Shown here piece by piece: positions 16,368 through 24,299 of a stretch of 29,143 nt of DNA; position 1 is the first letter of the stretch; each line of letters begins with the position of its first letter. The notes below the pieces were generated by a model. It was not told the origin of the DNA. It did not search any database and saw only the letters and a program-made list of their open reading frames with translations. Made by a program: the position numbers and the translations under genes. This stretch comes from Betaproteobacteria bacterium (lineage in GTDB: Bacteria; Pseudomonadota; Gammaproteobacteria; Burkholderiales; SG8-39): positions 1-29,143 of the forward strand of contig JAFAGU010000131.1 of NCBI GenBank assembly GCA_019237595.1. Direction: 5' to 3'.

Positions 16368-17611
16368 CTTTCCTCGCGGCGCCCGACCGGGAGGCCGAGC
16401 GCCTTCAGCTTGCGGTAGAGATGCGTGCGCTCGAGGCCGGAGCGCTCGGCTACGCGCGACATGCTTCCGTGCTCCTTGGCGAGGAGGTTCTCGAAATAGA
16501 CCCGCTCGAACGCCTCCCGCGCCTCACGGTAGGGGCGGTCGAGCGCGATCTCCGGCGCGGAAGAGGGCTCGGCGCGGGCCGCCAGCACGCGCTCCACGTC
16601 CTCTAGCCTGACTTCCTCTTCCAGGCACCCCAGGGCGGCGTCCTTCACCACGCTCTCGAGCTCGGCAAGATTCCCAGGCCAGCCATAGTGCCGCAGGGCA
16701 TTCAGCGCCGCGGTGGCAAAGCGCCGAGGCGGGCAGACGCGCGCTTCGACGACCTGCGCGAGCATCAGCGAGGCGAGGTCCGGGATGTCTTCTGCGATTT
16801 CGCGCAGCGACGGAAGCTTGAGCGTCAGCTCGGAGAGCCGCCCGGCCAGCTCCGCGTCGAACTCGTGCTTTTCGCAGAGCGTCCGCAGGTCCACCGCGGC
16901 GAAGGACACGACCCGGATCTTGTGCTTTTCCGTCCTGCCAAGGAGGAAATCGAGCTGGCGCTGCTCGGCTCGTCCGAGCTTCGCGAGGTCGGCGACGAAG
17001 AGGACGCCGCCAGCGCAGCGAGAGAGCACCTCGGAGGGTGGTTCGGCGAGCGCCTCGGCGCCGGGCACGAACGGGGCGCTGGCGCCGGCGAGCAGCCTCG
17101 CGAAGAGCTCCGGACGCATGCCGCGCTCGCCTCGCAGGAGGAGGGGCGCGCTCGATTGAGCAAGCTGGGCGAGCCGCTTCTTCGCCTCGGCGAGGGCGCC
17201 CGAGCGCCCGAGCGCGGCAAGCCGGAGCTCCGGGCCCGCGGCCGCCTCCGGATTGCGCAGAGCCCGCTTCACGGTTGCGAGCAGCCGTTGCAGGGCTATC
17301 GGTTTCTCGAGGAAATCCAGCGCGCCGATGCGCGTCGCCTCGACCGCGGTCTCGATCGTCGCGTGTCCTGACATCATGATTACCGGCATGGTCAGCTGGC
17401 CGCTCGCGGCCCATTCCTTGAGGAGCGTGATGCCGTCGGCATCAGGCATCCAGATGTCGAGGAGCACCAAGTCCGGCCGCTCGCGCTCGCGCGACTTGCG
17501 TGCCTCGGTCGCGCTCTCCGCGAGCGAAACCTGATGCCCTTCGTCCGCGAGGATCTCGGAGAGCAGCTCGCGGATGCCGACTTCGTCGTCGACGACGAGG
17601 ATATGGGCCAT
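16364..17611 (-). CDS. ntrX: NtrX-type response regulator with degenerate AAA+ domain
   Basis: The 415-residue regulator has an N-terminal receiver domain with phospho-acceptor Asp52 (LVLLDIWMPD) and the switch residues of MSGHAT and DFLEKP. A central NtrC-like AAA+ remnant covers about residues 135-345, and a C-terminal Fis-type helix-turn-helix reads MSRVAERSGLERTHLYRKLKALGL. The AAA+ core is degraded: the Walker A position reads GERGMRPE, Walker B reads GGVLFVADL without the DE pair, and no GAFTGA loop is present. It should therefore not activate sigma-54 and probably works as a DNA-binding repressor or sigma-70 regulator. It is one base downstream of ntrY, its cognate kinase. Confidence 0.9.
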   Translation of the reverse strand: MAHILVVDDEVGIRELLSEILADEGHQVSLAESATEARKSRERERPDLVLLDIWMPDADGITLLKEWAASGQLTMPVIMMSGHATIETAVEATRIGALDFLEKPIALQRLLATVKRALRNPEAAAGPELRLAALGRSGALAEAKKRLAQLAQSSAPLLLRGERGMRPELFARLLAGASAPFVPGAEALAEPPSEVLSRCAGGVLFVADLAKLGRAEQRQLDFLLGRTEKHKIRVVSFAAVDLRTLCEKHEFDAELAGRLSELTLKLPSLREIAEDIPDLASLMLAQVVEARVCPPRRFATAALNALRHYGWPGNLAELESVVKDAALGCLEEEVRLEDVERVLAARAEPSSAPEIALDRPYREAREAFERVYFENLLAKEHGSMSRVAERSGLERTHLYRKLKALGLPVGRREES

Positions 17612-17612
17612 G

Positions 17613-19682
17613 CTAGGCGGCCTTGGCGAGCGGCAGGAGGACGCTCACGGAAACGCCGCGCGCCGGCCGATTCTCGATGGCGATCGTGCCGTGGTGCTCG
17701 TCGACGATCTTCTTCACGATGGCGAGCCCGAGGCCGGTGCCCCGCGCCTTCGTCGTCACGTACGGCTCGAAGATGCGGGCCATCATCTCCTCCGGAAACC
17801 CGCCGCCATTATCCGTGACCGCGAGCCGCACGCCCTCGGGCACGAGCTCGGTCCGTACCTCGATCGCCGGCCCGCCGGAAGGGCGGCCATGCTCGAGCGC
17901 GTCCTGCGAGTTCTGCACGAGATTGTGGATCACCTGGCGGATCTGCCCGGCATCGGCCCAGACCGCGGGCAGCGCGCCCGCAAGGCGCTTCGTGATGGGA
18001 ACGGAAGAGTTCTCATACAGCGAGAGCACCTCGCTCACGAGCGCGTTCAGGTCGAGCCTTGCCGGCGAGGGCGCCGGCATCCGCGCGTAGTCGCGGAAGT
18101 CGTCCACCATCGATTTGAGCGCCGTAACCTGGCTTACGATCGTGCCCGTTGCGCGCGCGAGCGCCTCCGCGTCGTCTTTCGCCAGGCGAGGCGCAAGCTT
18201 CATCTGCAGCCGCTCCGCGGAGAGCTGGATCGGCGTGAGCGGATTCTTGATCTCGTGCGCAAGCCTGCGCGCGACTTCGGCCCAGGCCGTGGCCCGCTGC
18301 GCCTGGATGAGCTGGGTCACATCGTCGAACACAATCACGCCGCCGCCTTCGGTCCCCCGCGGGAGGCGCGCGCCGCGGGCGTGGAGCGTGCGGCCGGTCC
18401 TCAGCTCGATCTCGGCTTGCCAGTCCTTATCTCCGTTCTCCAGGAAGCGCTGTCGCATGTCGCGCGCGAACGCGGCAAGCTCCTCGCCGAGGATCTCGTG
18501 CGCGCTATGGTTGCTGGTCGAGAGCTCCAGCGCGGCGTCGAAGACGAGGACCCCAGCGGAAAGATTGGCGAGGACGCTTTCGAGGTGCGACTTCGCGGCC
18601 TCGAGCGCGACGCGGTTTGCCTCGACGATGCGACGGGCTTCCGAGAGCTGGCGCGTCATCGAGTTGAACGACTCGGTCAGCACTCCCAGCTCGTCACCGC
18701 TGGTCACCGGCGCCTGCCGGGAGTAATCGCCGCGCGCCACCGCCTGCGTCGCCTGGGCGAGGATGGCGAGCGGCTCCGCAAGGATATTGGACTGCGTGAC
18801 GGCGACCGCCACGGCGACGAAGAGGGCAAGCAGCAGCGCAAAAGTGAGCGTAACGACATAGATGCGCTTGAGGCCCTCGCGCGAGATCGCGAGCTCGCGA
18901 TAGTCGCGATAGGCCGCCTCCACCGCTTCGGCGCTGCGCGCGAATCCCGGCGGCACGTTCTGCCTCAGCTGGAGGAGCCGCGCCTCGTCGGCGATGCCGG
19001 AGGCGCCCACGCCCACGATGACCCGCAGCGAAAGAGGCCGGCCCGGGACCGAGTCGACCGTCGTGTAAGCGCGGGCGGCGCGAGCCTGGCGCAAGGCGTA
19101 GGCGCTCGGCAGGTCCGGCACGAGGTTCGTCACGTCGGCACTCGCGCTGGCGAGCGGCCGCCCCGTTGAAGTCAGGAGCACCGCTTCGTCCACGCCCGCC
19201 TGCTCGCGCATGCGCTCGAGCCGCGAGGCGAGCTGCGGCCCCGCCCGCTCGCCCAGATCGAGCGCCATGCCGCGCGCCTTGGTCTGCAGGTCGGCGAGCA
19301 TCTGGTCCACCGCCTGCTGGCCGAGCAAGATGCCGCCCTCAAGCGCGGCGTCGACCTTGACGTCGAACCACGATTCGATCGAGCGGGCGACGAAGTGCAC
19401 GGACACGGTGTACACGATGAGCCCCGGCACGACCGCCAGGACGGCAAAGCGCACGAGCATGCGCAGCGTAAGCCGCGTGCCGAACACTCCGGAGCGGTAC
19501 CGCCGTGCCAGCGCGACGAGCTGGTACGCCACCAGGCCCGCAAGCAATACCGCCAGCGAAGCGTTGAGTGCGAGCAGCAACGGGTAGTGGCGCGCAAACA
19601 GCGCTGTCTGCGCGCTCGCCGTGGCGAGCAGGAAGATGCCCACCGCCGCGACGGAGCCGCCGAGGATGACGAGGAGCCTCAT
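17613..19682 (-). CDS. ntrY: NtrY-type membrane sensor histidine kinase
   Basis: The 689-residue kinase has two N-terminal membrane segments, a third near LTLRMLVRFAVLAVVPGLIVY, a periplasmic loop of about 200 residues, and a fourth (RIYVVTLTFALLLALFVAVAV). A HAMP linker (EPLAILAQATQAVARGDYS), a PAS-like domain, a HisKA domain with His476 in RRLAHEIKNPLTPIQLSAER and an HATPase domain (NLVQNSQDAL, DNGGGFP, GTGLGLAIVKKIVDEH) follow. This is the NtrY layout. The ATG at 19682 overlaps the DUF4390 gene stop (ATGA), suggesting coupling; in-frame starts further upstream would read through that gene. NtrYX systems respond to nitrogen or redox state in other proteobacteria; the signal here is unknown. 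Confidence 0.93.
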   Translation of the reverse strand: MRLLVILGGSVAAVGIFLLATASAQTALFARHYPLLLALNASLAVLLAGLVAYQLVALARRYRSGVFGTRLTLRMLVRFAVLAVVPGLIVYTVSVHFVARSIESWFDVKVDAALEGGILLGQQAVDQMLADLQTKARGMALDLGERAGPQLASRLERMREQAGVDEAVLLTSTGRPLASASADVTNLVPDLPSAYALRQARAARAYTTVDSVPGRPLSLRVIVGVGASGIADEARLLQLRQNVPPGFARSAEAVEAAYRDYRELAISREGLKRIYVVTLTFALLLALFVAVAVAVTQSNILAEPLAILAQATQAVARGDYSRQAPVTSGDELGVLTESFNSMTRQLSEARRIVEANRVALEAAKSHLESVLANLSAGVLVFDAALELSTSNHSAHEILGEELAAFARDMRQRFLENGDKDWQAEIELRTGRTLHARGARLPRGTEGGGVIVFDDVTQLIQAQRATAWAEVARRLAHEIKNPLTPIQLSAERLQMKLAPRLAKDDAEALARATGTIVSQVTALKSMVDDFRDYARMPAPSPARLDLNALVSEVLSLYENSSVPITKRLAGALPAVWADAGQIRQVIHNLVQNSQDALEHGRPSGGPAIEVRTELVPEGVRLAVTDNGGGFPEEMMARIFEPYVTTKARGTGLGLAIVKKIVDEHHGTIAIENRPARGVSVSVLLPLAKAA

Positions 19683-20290
19683 CGGTCCTCGGCGCCCTTG
19701 GGTTCTCGCGACTCGACCGGCGCCGGCAACTGGCGCGGCGAGCGCACGACGAAGCGCTTCCACGGGGTCTCGAGATGCAGGTCGCGCGCCATCAGAGCGC
19801 TCACCTGGAAGGGCTTCGGGAGAAGCGTCGTGTCCAAGCGCAGCCGCACACCAGCCTCGTAGTCTGCGTCCGAGAACGAGGTGGTGCGATCGACGATGAT
19901 CCACTTGCGCACGCGCCTGAGCACGTTCAGTGCCTCCTCGAGCGACGCGAAGTTCTGCTGCAGCGGACCGGACGAAAGCCGGTACTGCCGCGAGAGCGGA
20001 TGATAGGACAGGCGCTGCTGCATTTGCGTCGAGGCAGCCGTTTCGTCGAACCAGTACCACCGGTAGCGCGTCATCTCGAATTCGACGACGAAGTACAGTG
20101 GAACCCCGTTCTTCAGTACGTCGGCGAGCCTCGGCGTCAGCTCGAAGGAGAAGTCCGCATCCAAGGCGAGCCCTTCCTCGACCGGATAGACGCGGGCGTC
20201 GGTGACCTCGGGCGCCTGCGCGGCCGCTCCGAGCGCCCAGCAGCAAGCCGCCGCGACCCAGAGCCGGAGAAGGGAGGCGATGCGCAGCAT
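19679..20290 (-). CDS. DUF4390 domain protein, probably exported
   Basis: A 203-residue protein with a signal peptide (LLRLWVAAACCWALGAAAQA) and a body matching the DUF4390 family, with features such as FVVEFEMTRYRWYWFDE, LSYHPLSRQYRLSSG and ETPWKRFVV. This family usually sits between rsmB and ntrY in betaproteobacteria. Its position, overlapping the start of ntrY by four bases, suggests it works with the NtrY periplasmic sensor domain; that is inference and no biochemical role is known to me. rsmB ends seven bases upstream. Confidence 0.85.
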   Translation of the reverse strand: MLRIASLLRLWVAAACCWALGAAAQAPEVTDARVYPVEEGLALDADFSFELTPRLADVLKNGVPLYFVVEFEMTRYRWYWFDETAASTQMQQRLSYHPLSRQYRLSSGPLQQNFASLEEALNVLRRVRKWIIVDRTTSFSDADYEAGVRLRLDTTLLPKPFQVSALMARDLHLETPWKRFVVRSPRQLPAPVESREPKGAEDR

Positions 20291-20297
20291 CGCGAGA

Positions 20298-21569
20298 TCA
20301 GACTTCTTTTTCTAGGAGGGCGTAGAAGAACCCGTCGTGCTCCGGGCCGGGCAACAGCGGCGAGGGGATGTCGTCTGGCAACGGGACGCAGCGCGAGCCG
20401 CGAGTTCGCAAGACGAACGCCGCGACCACCTCCTCGTTCTCCCCCGGAAAGACGGAACAAGTGACATATAGCAATTTACCACCCGGGGCGAGCACCTGCC
20501 AAAGAGCGTCCAGCATCTCGGCTTGCTGCGAAGCGAAGCGCGAAGTGTCTTCCGCACGGCGCAACCACTTCACATCAGGGTGGCGACGTGCCACGCCCGA
20601 GCTCGTGCAGGGCACGTCCGCGAGGATGCGATCGAAGCGTGCGCCGTCCCACCAGTCGTCCAAGCGCATGCAGTCTGCCTGCTTCACCGTCGCGGCAAGC
20701 TGCAGCCGCTCCAGTCCCTGCTTGAGCCGCAGGAGCCGAGTCGCTTCGGGCTCCAGAGCCGTGAGGCGAATGTCCTCAAGCTCGAGCATGTGCGCAGCCT
20801 TTCCGCCAGGCGCGGCGCATGCATCGAGCACCGCTGCGCCCGGAAAAAGGCTCATCAAAGGAGCAGCACGCTGTGCGCCGGCGTCCTGGATCGACACATC
20901 GCCCGCCGCGAAGCCCGGCAGCCGCTCAACCGGGACCGGTCTCTCGAGTATGAGCGCGGCGTCTCCGACGCGGCGCGCCGACATTCCGGCTTCTCGAAGC
21001 CGGCTTTCGTATTCTTCGGTCGAAGACCTGCGCCGGTTCACTCTCAGGCACATCGGCGGGCGCTCGTTCCCGGCGGCAAGGACCCGCTGCCAGGAATCGG
21101 GATAGCCGCTGCGAACGATGTCGATCCACCAGGCCGGATGCTGGTAATGAGCCTCGGCGTCGGAAGCAAGGCGATCCCGCAATTCCGGCCCCTTCCGCAC
21201 GTAGCTCCTGAGGAGCGCATTCACGAATCCCTTGGCGCTCCAGCGCTCGAGGGCGCCGCAAGCGCGGACCGTTTCATCGACGACCGTGTGCGCGCCATAG
21301 CGCCCGGAGTCCAACGCATACAGAGCGCACCAGAGCAGCGCGCTCACGAGCGCGTCGGGGGACCCTCGATGCGCGAGGGCCTCGACGACCCGCCGCACCC
21401 ACCCGAATTTGCGCAGCGTGCCGTTGACTAGGTCGAGGACGGCGGCCCGCGATTCCAGGCCGGTGGATCGTGACGTAAGCAGAGACTGCGCAGCGAGGCT
21501 CTGCCCGGCCGCAACGCGAGCGACCAGCCGCGCAGCTTGCACGAGGGAAGGAGAGAGCGCGGCCGGCAT
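20298..21569 (-). CDS. rsmB: 16S rRNA (cytosine967-C5)-methyltransferase RsmB
   Basis: A 423-residue enzyme that methylates C967 of 16S rRNA using SAM. The N-terminal NusB-like helical domain spans about residues 1-140. The SAM site DACAAPGGKAAHMLEL starts at residue 249. The two family cysteines are Cys321 (ADVPCTSSGVARRHPDVKW) and the catalytic Cys371 (YVTCSVFPGENEEVV). Length is normal. The ATG lies one base after the fmt stop, the usual fmt-rsmB arrangement, and translation is probably coupled. Confidence 0.95.
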   Translation of the reverse strand: MPAALSPSLVQAARLVARVAAGQSLAAQSLLTSRSTGLESRAAVLDLVNGTLRKFGWVRRVVEALAHRGSPDALVSALLWCALYALDSGRYGAHTVVDETVRACGALERWSAKGFVNALLRSYVRKGPELRDRLASDAEAHYQHPAWWIDIVRSGYPDSWQRVLAAGNERPPMCLRVNRRRSSTEEYESRLREAGMSARRVGDAALILERPVPVERLPGFAAGDVSIQDAGAQRAAPLMSLFPGAAVLDACAAPGGKAAHMLELEDIRLTALEPEATRLLRLKQGLERLQLAATVKQADCMRLDDWWDGARFDRILADVPCTSSGVARRHPDVKWLRRAEDTSRFASQQAEMLDALWQVLAPGGKLLYVTCSVFPGENEEVVAAFVLRTRGSRCVPLPDDIPSPLLPGPEHDGFFYALLEKEV

Positions 21570-21570
21570 G

Positions 21571-22488
21571 TCACTCGATCGATTCTCCGGGCCGCAGCCT
21601 GTGGCCGCGTATGAACTCGGCCGCGGTCATCGGTCGCCCCCCTTCGATTTGCACTTCATCGATGACGAGCGCGTCCTTGCCACAGGCCACCATAAGGTTT
21701 TCATTGGAATCGATGATTCGACCTGGTGTGCCGTTCGACTTCGCTACTCGCGCGCGCCATAGCTTCACCCTTTTCCCTTGGAGCTCGACCCAGGCTCCGG
21801 GCGTTGGTCGAAAAGCGCGAATCGCCCGCTCGAGTTCGACGGCAGGTCGGTCCCAGCGAAGGCGCGTCTCCGACTTCGCGATCTTCTTCGCATAAGTAGC
21901 GTGGGCTTCTTCCTGCGGTAGGGGCGAAAGCGAACCATGCGGCAGCCGCTCGAGCGCCTCGACGATGAGGGCCGCGCCCAGTGCGGAGAGCCTTTCATGG
22001 AGCGTGCCCGCGTCGTCGTGCGGCGATATCTTCATCGCGCGCTGAAGCAGCACGGGGCCGGTATCCAGCCCCGCGTCCATCTGCATGATCGAGATGCCGG
22101 TTTCCGAGTCTCCCGCCAGGATCGCGCGGTGGATCGGCGCCGCGCCGCGCCAGCGCGGCAGCAGCGAAGCATGGACGTTCAAAGCTCCGCGTGAAGTGGC
22201 GACGAGCACTTCCCGGGGCAACAGAAGACCATACGCCGCGACGACCATGACTTCCGCCCCGGAGCCTCGTACGAGATCCGCGCCCCCCGCCGCGAGCGTT
22301 GCGGGCTGCTCGACCCTCAAGCCGTTTGCCAAGGCCCAGCGCTTGACGGCGCTAGGCGTGGCCTGGAGGCCACGCCCCAATGGACGGTCCGGCTGAGTGA
22401 GCACCAACACTACGCCATGGCCAGCCGCATGCAAGGCGGCCAACGCGCGCTCGGCGAAGGGCGGCGTGCCGGCGAAGGCTAGTTGCAG
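21571..22488 (-). CDS. fmt: Methionyl-tRNA formyltransferase (apparent CTG start)
   Basis: The enzyme formylates Met-tRNAi with 10-formyl-THF. The domain order is normal: a Rossmann-like formyltransferase domain with LNVHASLLPRWRGAAPIH and MDAGLDTGP, then an OB-fold C-terminal domain. Catalytic residues by position are Asn104, His106 and Asp142, against 106, 108 and 144 in E. coli. The conserved N-terminus QLAFAGTPPFAERAL lies upstream of the first standard start (TTG at 22443), which would cut off the first strand and FAGTP loop. The only plausible start giving a full 305-residue protein is CTG at 22488, ten bases after the def stop. Either CTG is used or a base has changed. Confidence 0.92.
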   Translation of the reverse strand: MQLAFAGTPPFAERALAALHAAGHGVVLVLTQPDRPLGRGLQATPSAVKRWALANGLRVEQPATLAAGGADLVRGSGAEVMVVAAYGLLLPREVLVATSRGALNVHASLLPRWRGAAPIHRAILAGDSETGISIMQMDAGLDTGPVLLQRAMKISPHDDAGTLHERLSALGAALIVEALERLPHGSLSPLPQEEAHATYAKKIAKSETRLRWDRPAVELERAIRAFRPTPGAWVELQGKRVKLWRARVAKSNGTPGRIIDSNENLMVACGKDALVIDEVQIEGGRPMTAAEFIRGHRLRPGESIE

Positions 22489-22498
22489 GAAGGCGCGA

Positions 22499-23002
22499 TC
22501 AGGCGCTCTTGCGCAACTGCTTGGCGAGCCGCGCGCGGATGCGCTGCTGCTTCAGCTGCGAGAGCTGCTCGACGAAAACCTTGCCCTTGAGATGGTCCAT
22601 CTCGTGCTGGATACACACCGAGAGCAGGCCCTGCGCCTCGAGGGTAAAGGCCGTCCCGTTCTGGTCGAACGCGCGAACCTTCACGCGCTCGGCGCGCTCG
22701 ACAAGCTCGTAGATGCCAGGCAGCGAAAGGCACCCTTCCTCGATGTCCGAGACGCCCGTGGACTCCAGGATCTCCGGATTCACGAGCACGATGAGGGAGT
22801 CTCGACGATCCGAGACATCCACGACGATGATTTGCTTGTGGACATCCACTTGCGTCGCGGCCAGCCCGATCCCCGGAGCGGCGTACATCGTCTCGGCCAT
22901 GTCGGCGACGAGCTTCTTCAGCGACTCGTCGAAGACGGTAACCGGGGCGGCGACCTTGTGCAGGCGGGCGTCGGGGTAGCGAAGGATGTTCAGAGTGGCC
23001 AT
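22499..23002 (-). CDS. def: Peptide deformylase
   Basis: A 167-residue metalloenzyme that removes the N-formyl group from new proteins. All three motifs are intact: GIGLAATQ (44-51), EGCLSLP with metal ligand Cys91, and QHEMDHLKG with His133, Glu134 and His137. The ATG at 23002 gives the standard MATLNILRYPD start; an ATG seven codons upstream would add a non-conserved extension. It heads a minus-strand unit def-fmt-rsmB-DUF4390-ntrY-ntrX and is divergent from the LysM gene. Fmt and Def act in the same formylation cycle. Confidence 0.96.
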   Translation of the reverse strand: MATLNILRYPDARLHKVAAPVTVFDESLKKLVADMAETMYAAPGIGLAATQVDVHKQIIVVDVSDRRDSLIVLVNPEILESTGVSDIEEGCLSLPGIYELVERAERVKVRAFDQNGTAFTLEAQGLLSVCIQHEMDHLKGKVFVEQLSQLKQQRIRARLAKQLRKSA

Positions 23003-23168
23003 CTCAAGGTGTCTAGCGGGCAAATTTACTTGCAGATTGAATGTGCTATCGGGACAATTTCAGGCGATCCATAAGCAATTCGTCCTTTGTGCTACATTGG
23101 GACGAACAATTCAAATTCCAGTGGGCTTCCGCGGTGCAGCGCGGGCCCGCTAAAGGGACGGGGTCGCC
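23003..23168. promoter_or_regulatory. Divergent promoter region def / lysM
   Basis: This 166-base spacer is clearly more AT-rich than its surroundings and must hold promoters for both directions. On the plus strand TGC-TACATT (23090-23098) resembles an extended -10 without a good -35. I could not find a convincing pair for def. No hairpin or other RNA structure stands out. Confidence 0.35.
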
Positions 23169-24242
23169 ATGGTCCAGCAGTGTCGTAAGTCTATCACAGC
23201 GCTCGCTTTCTTACTATTTTCCGGCTTCGTCACCGCCCAGTCCGACAAAGCTCCCCTCGCGCTCAAACCCGATGCGCCCGAGCGCTATATCGTCGTGCCG
23301 GGCGACACGCTCTGGGGGATCGCCCAAAGGTATACGGACTCCCCGTGGCGCTGGCCCGAGCTGTGGAACATGAATCGCGAGCAGCTCCGCAATCCGCACC
23401 TCATCTATCCGGGCGATGTGCTGGTACTCGATCGCGCGAGCGGCCGTTTGTCCCTCGCGGCGCGCGACGCTGGCGGCTCTGGCGACGTTCGCTTGAGCCC
23501 GAGGATCCGCTCGGAGCCGATCGCCACGCAAATTCCGAGCATTCCGCCTGGGCTAATCGAACCGTTCCTGAGCCGCCCGCTCGTGGTCGAGCCCGACGGC
23601 TTGGACAACGCGCCGGCAATCGTCGGCACCGAAATCAACAAAGTCATCCTCGCCCCGGGCAACACCGCGTACGTGCGTGGCATCGGAGGGAACAATCCCG
23701 AGGAAGCGTGGAATGTGTATCGCAAGGGCGGGCCGCTAATCGATCCGGAGACAAAGCAGACCCTTGGCTACGAAGCGGTCTATCTCGGTACAGCTCGCCT
23801 CACCCGGCCCGGCGATCCCGCCACGGTCCGGATCACCAGTTCCGTCATGGAAATGAGCGCGGGCGACCGGCTCATCGCGGCTGGACAAGCCCAAGCCGTG
23901 AACTACGCACCCCATGCGCCTAGCAAGGACATCCGCGGCCGCATCATGACGATCTTCGGCAGCATCGGTCAGGTCGGCGAAGCCGGGCGCTATTCAGTTG
24001 TCACGATCAATCGCGGCCGAGCCGACGGGCTGGAAGTCGGCAACGTGCTTGCCATTTACACGCGAATGGGCGCCGTGCAGGACGTAACCAAGACGGGCCG
24101 CGACCGCGACAAGCTGATCGAGCTGCCCGAGGAGCGTTCCGGTCTCGTCTTCGTTTTCCGAGTGTTCGATCGCGTGTCCTATGCGCTCGTGACCGATGCA
24201 GCGAGGCCAGTGAGTCCGCTCGATGGCGTGCGCACGCCGTAG
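23169..24242 (+). CDS. LysM domain protein, exported
   Basis: The 357-residue protein has a signal peptide (SITALAFLLFSGFVTAQS) and one LysM peptidoglycan-binding domain at about residues 39-88 (YIVVPGDTLWGIAQRY ... NPHLIYPGDVLVL). A long C-terminal region without a catalytic motif I recognise follows. It is the usual neighbour of dprA and faces def in betaproteobacteria. It probably sits in the periplasm attached to peptidoglycan; enzymatic activity is not indicated. A GGGACGGGG stretch lies shortly before the ATG. A perfect hairpin follows the stop. Confidence 0.85.
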   Translation: MVQQCRKSITALAFLLFSGFVTAQSDKAPLALKPDAPERYIVVPGDTLWGIAQRYTDSPWRWPELWNMNREQLRNPHLIYPGDVLVLDRASGRLSLAARDAGGSGDVRLSPRIRSEPIATQIPSIPPGLIEPFLSRPLVVEPDGLDNAPAIVGTEINKVILAPGNTAYVRGIGGNNPEEAWNVYRKGGPLIDPETKQTLGYEAVYLGTARLTRPGDPATVRITSSVMEMSAGDRLIAAGQAQAVNYAPHAPSKDIRGRIMTIFGSIGQVGEAGRYSVVTINRGRADGLEVGNVLAIYTRMGAVQDVTKTGRDRDKLIELPEERSGLVFVFRVFDRVSYALVTDAARPVSPLDGVRTP

Positions 24243-24246
24243 CTCC

Positions 24247-24267
24247 GCTGGCGCCTGCTGCGCCAGC
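24247..24267 (+). other. Perfect hairpin between lysM and dprA
   Basis: GCTGGCGC (24247-24254) and GCGCCAGC (24260-24267) form an 8-bp perfect stem with a CTGCT loop, starting five bases after the lysM stop. No T tract follows, so it is not a classic terminator. It could be a message-stabilising stem or a weak partial terminator that lowers dprA expression. Confidence 0.5.
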
Positions 24268-24299
24268 GCTTCGGAGGGCTTGTCGAGGGTCCCCCCGGC

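Noticed and set aside
17574..19169. 531-codon plus-strand open frame opposite ntrY
   Set aside because: It is a codon-bias shadow of ntrY; ntrY has full kinase motifs in the right order and this frame has none.
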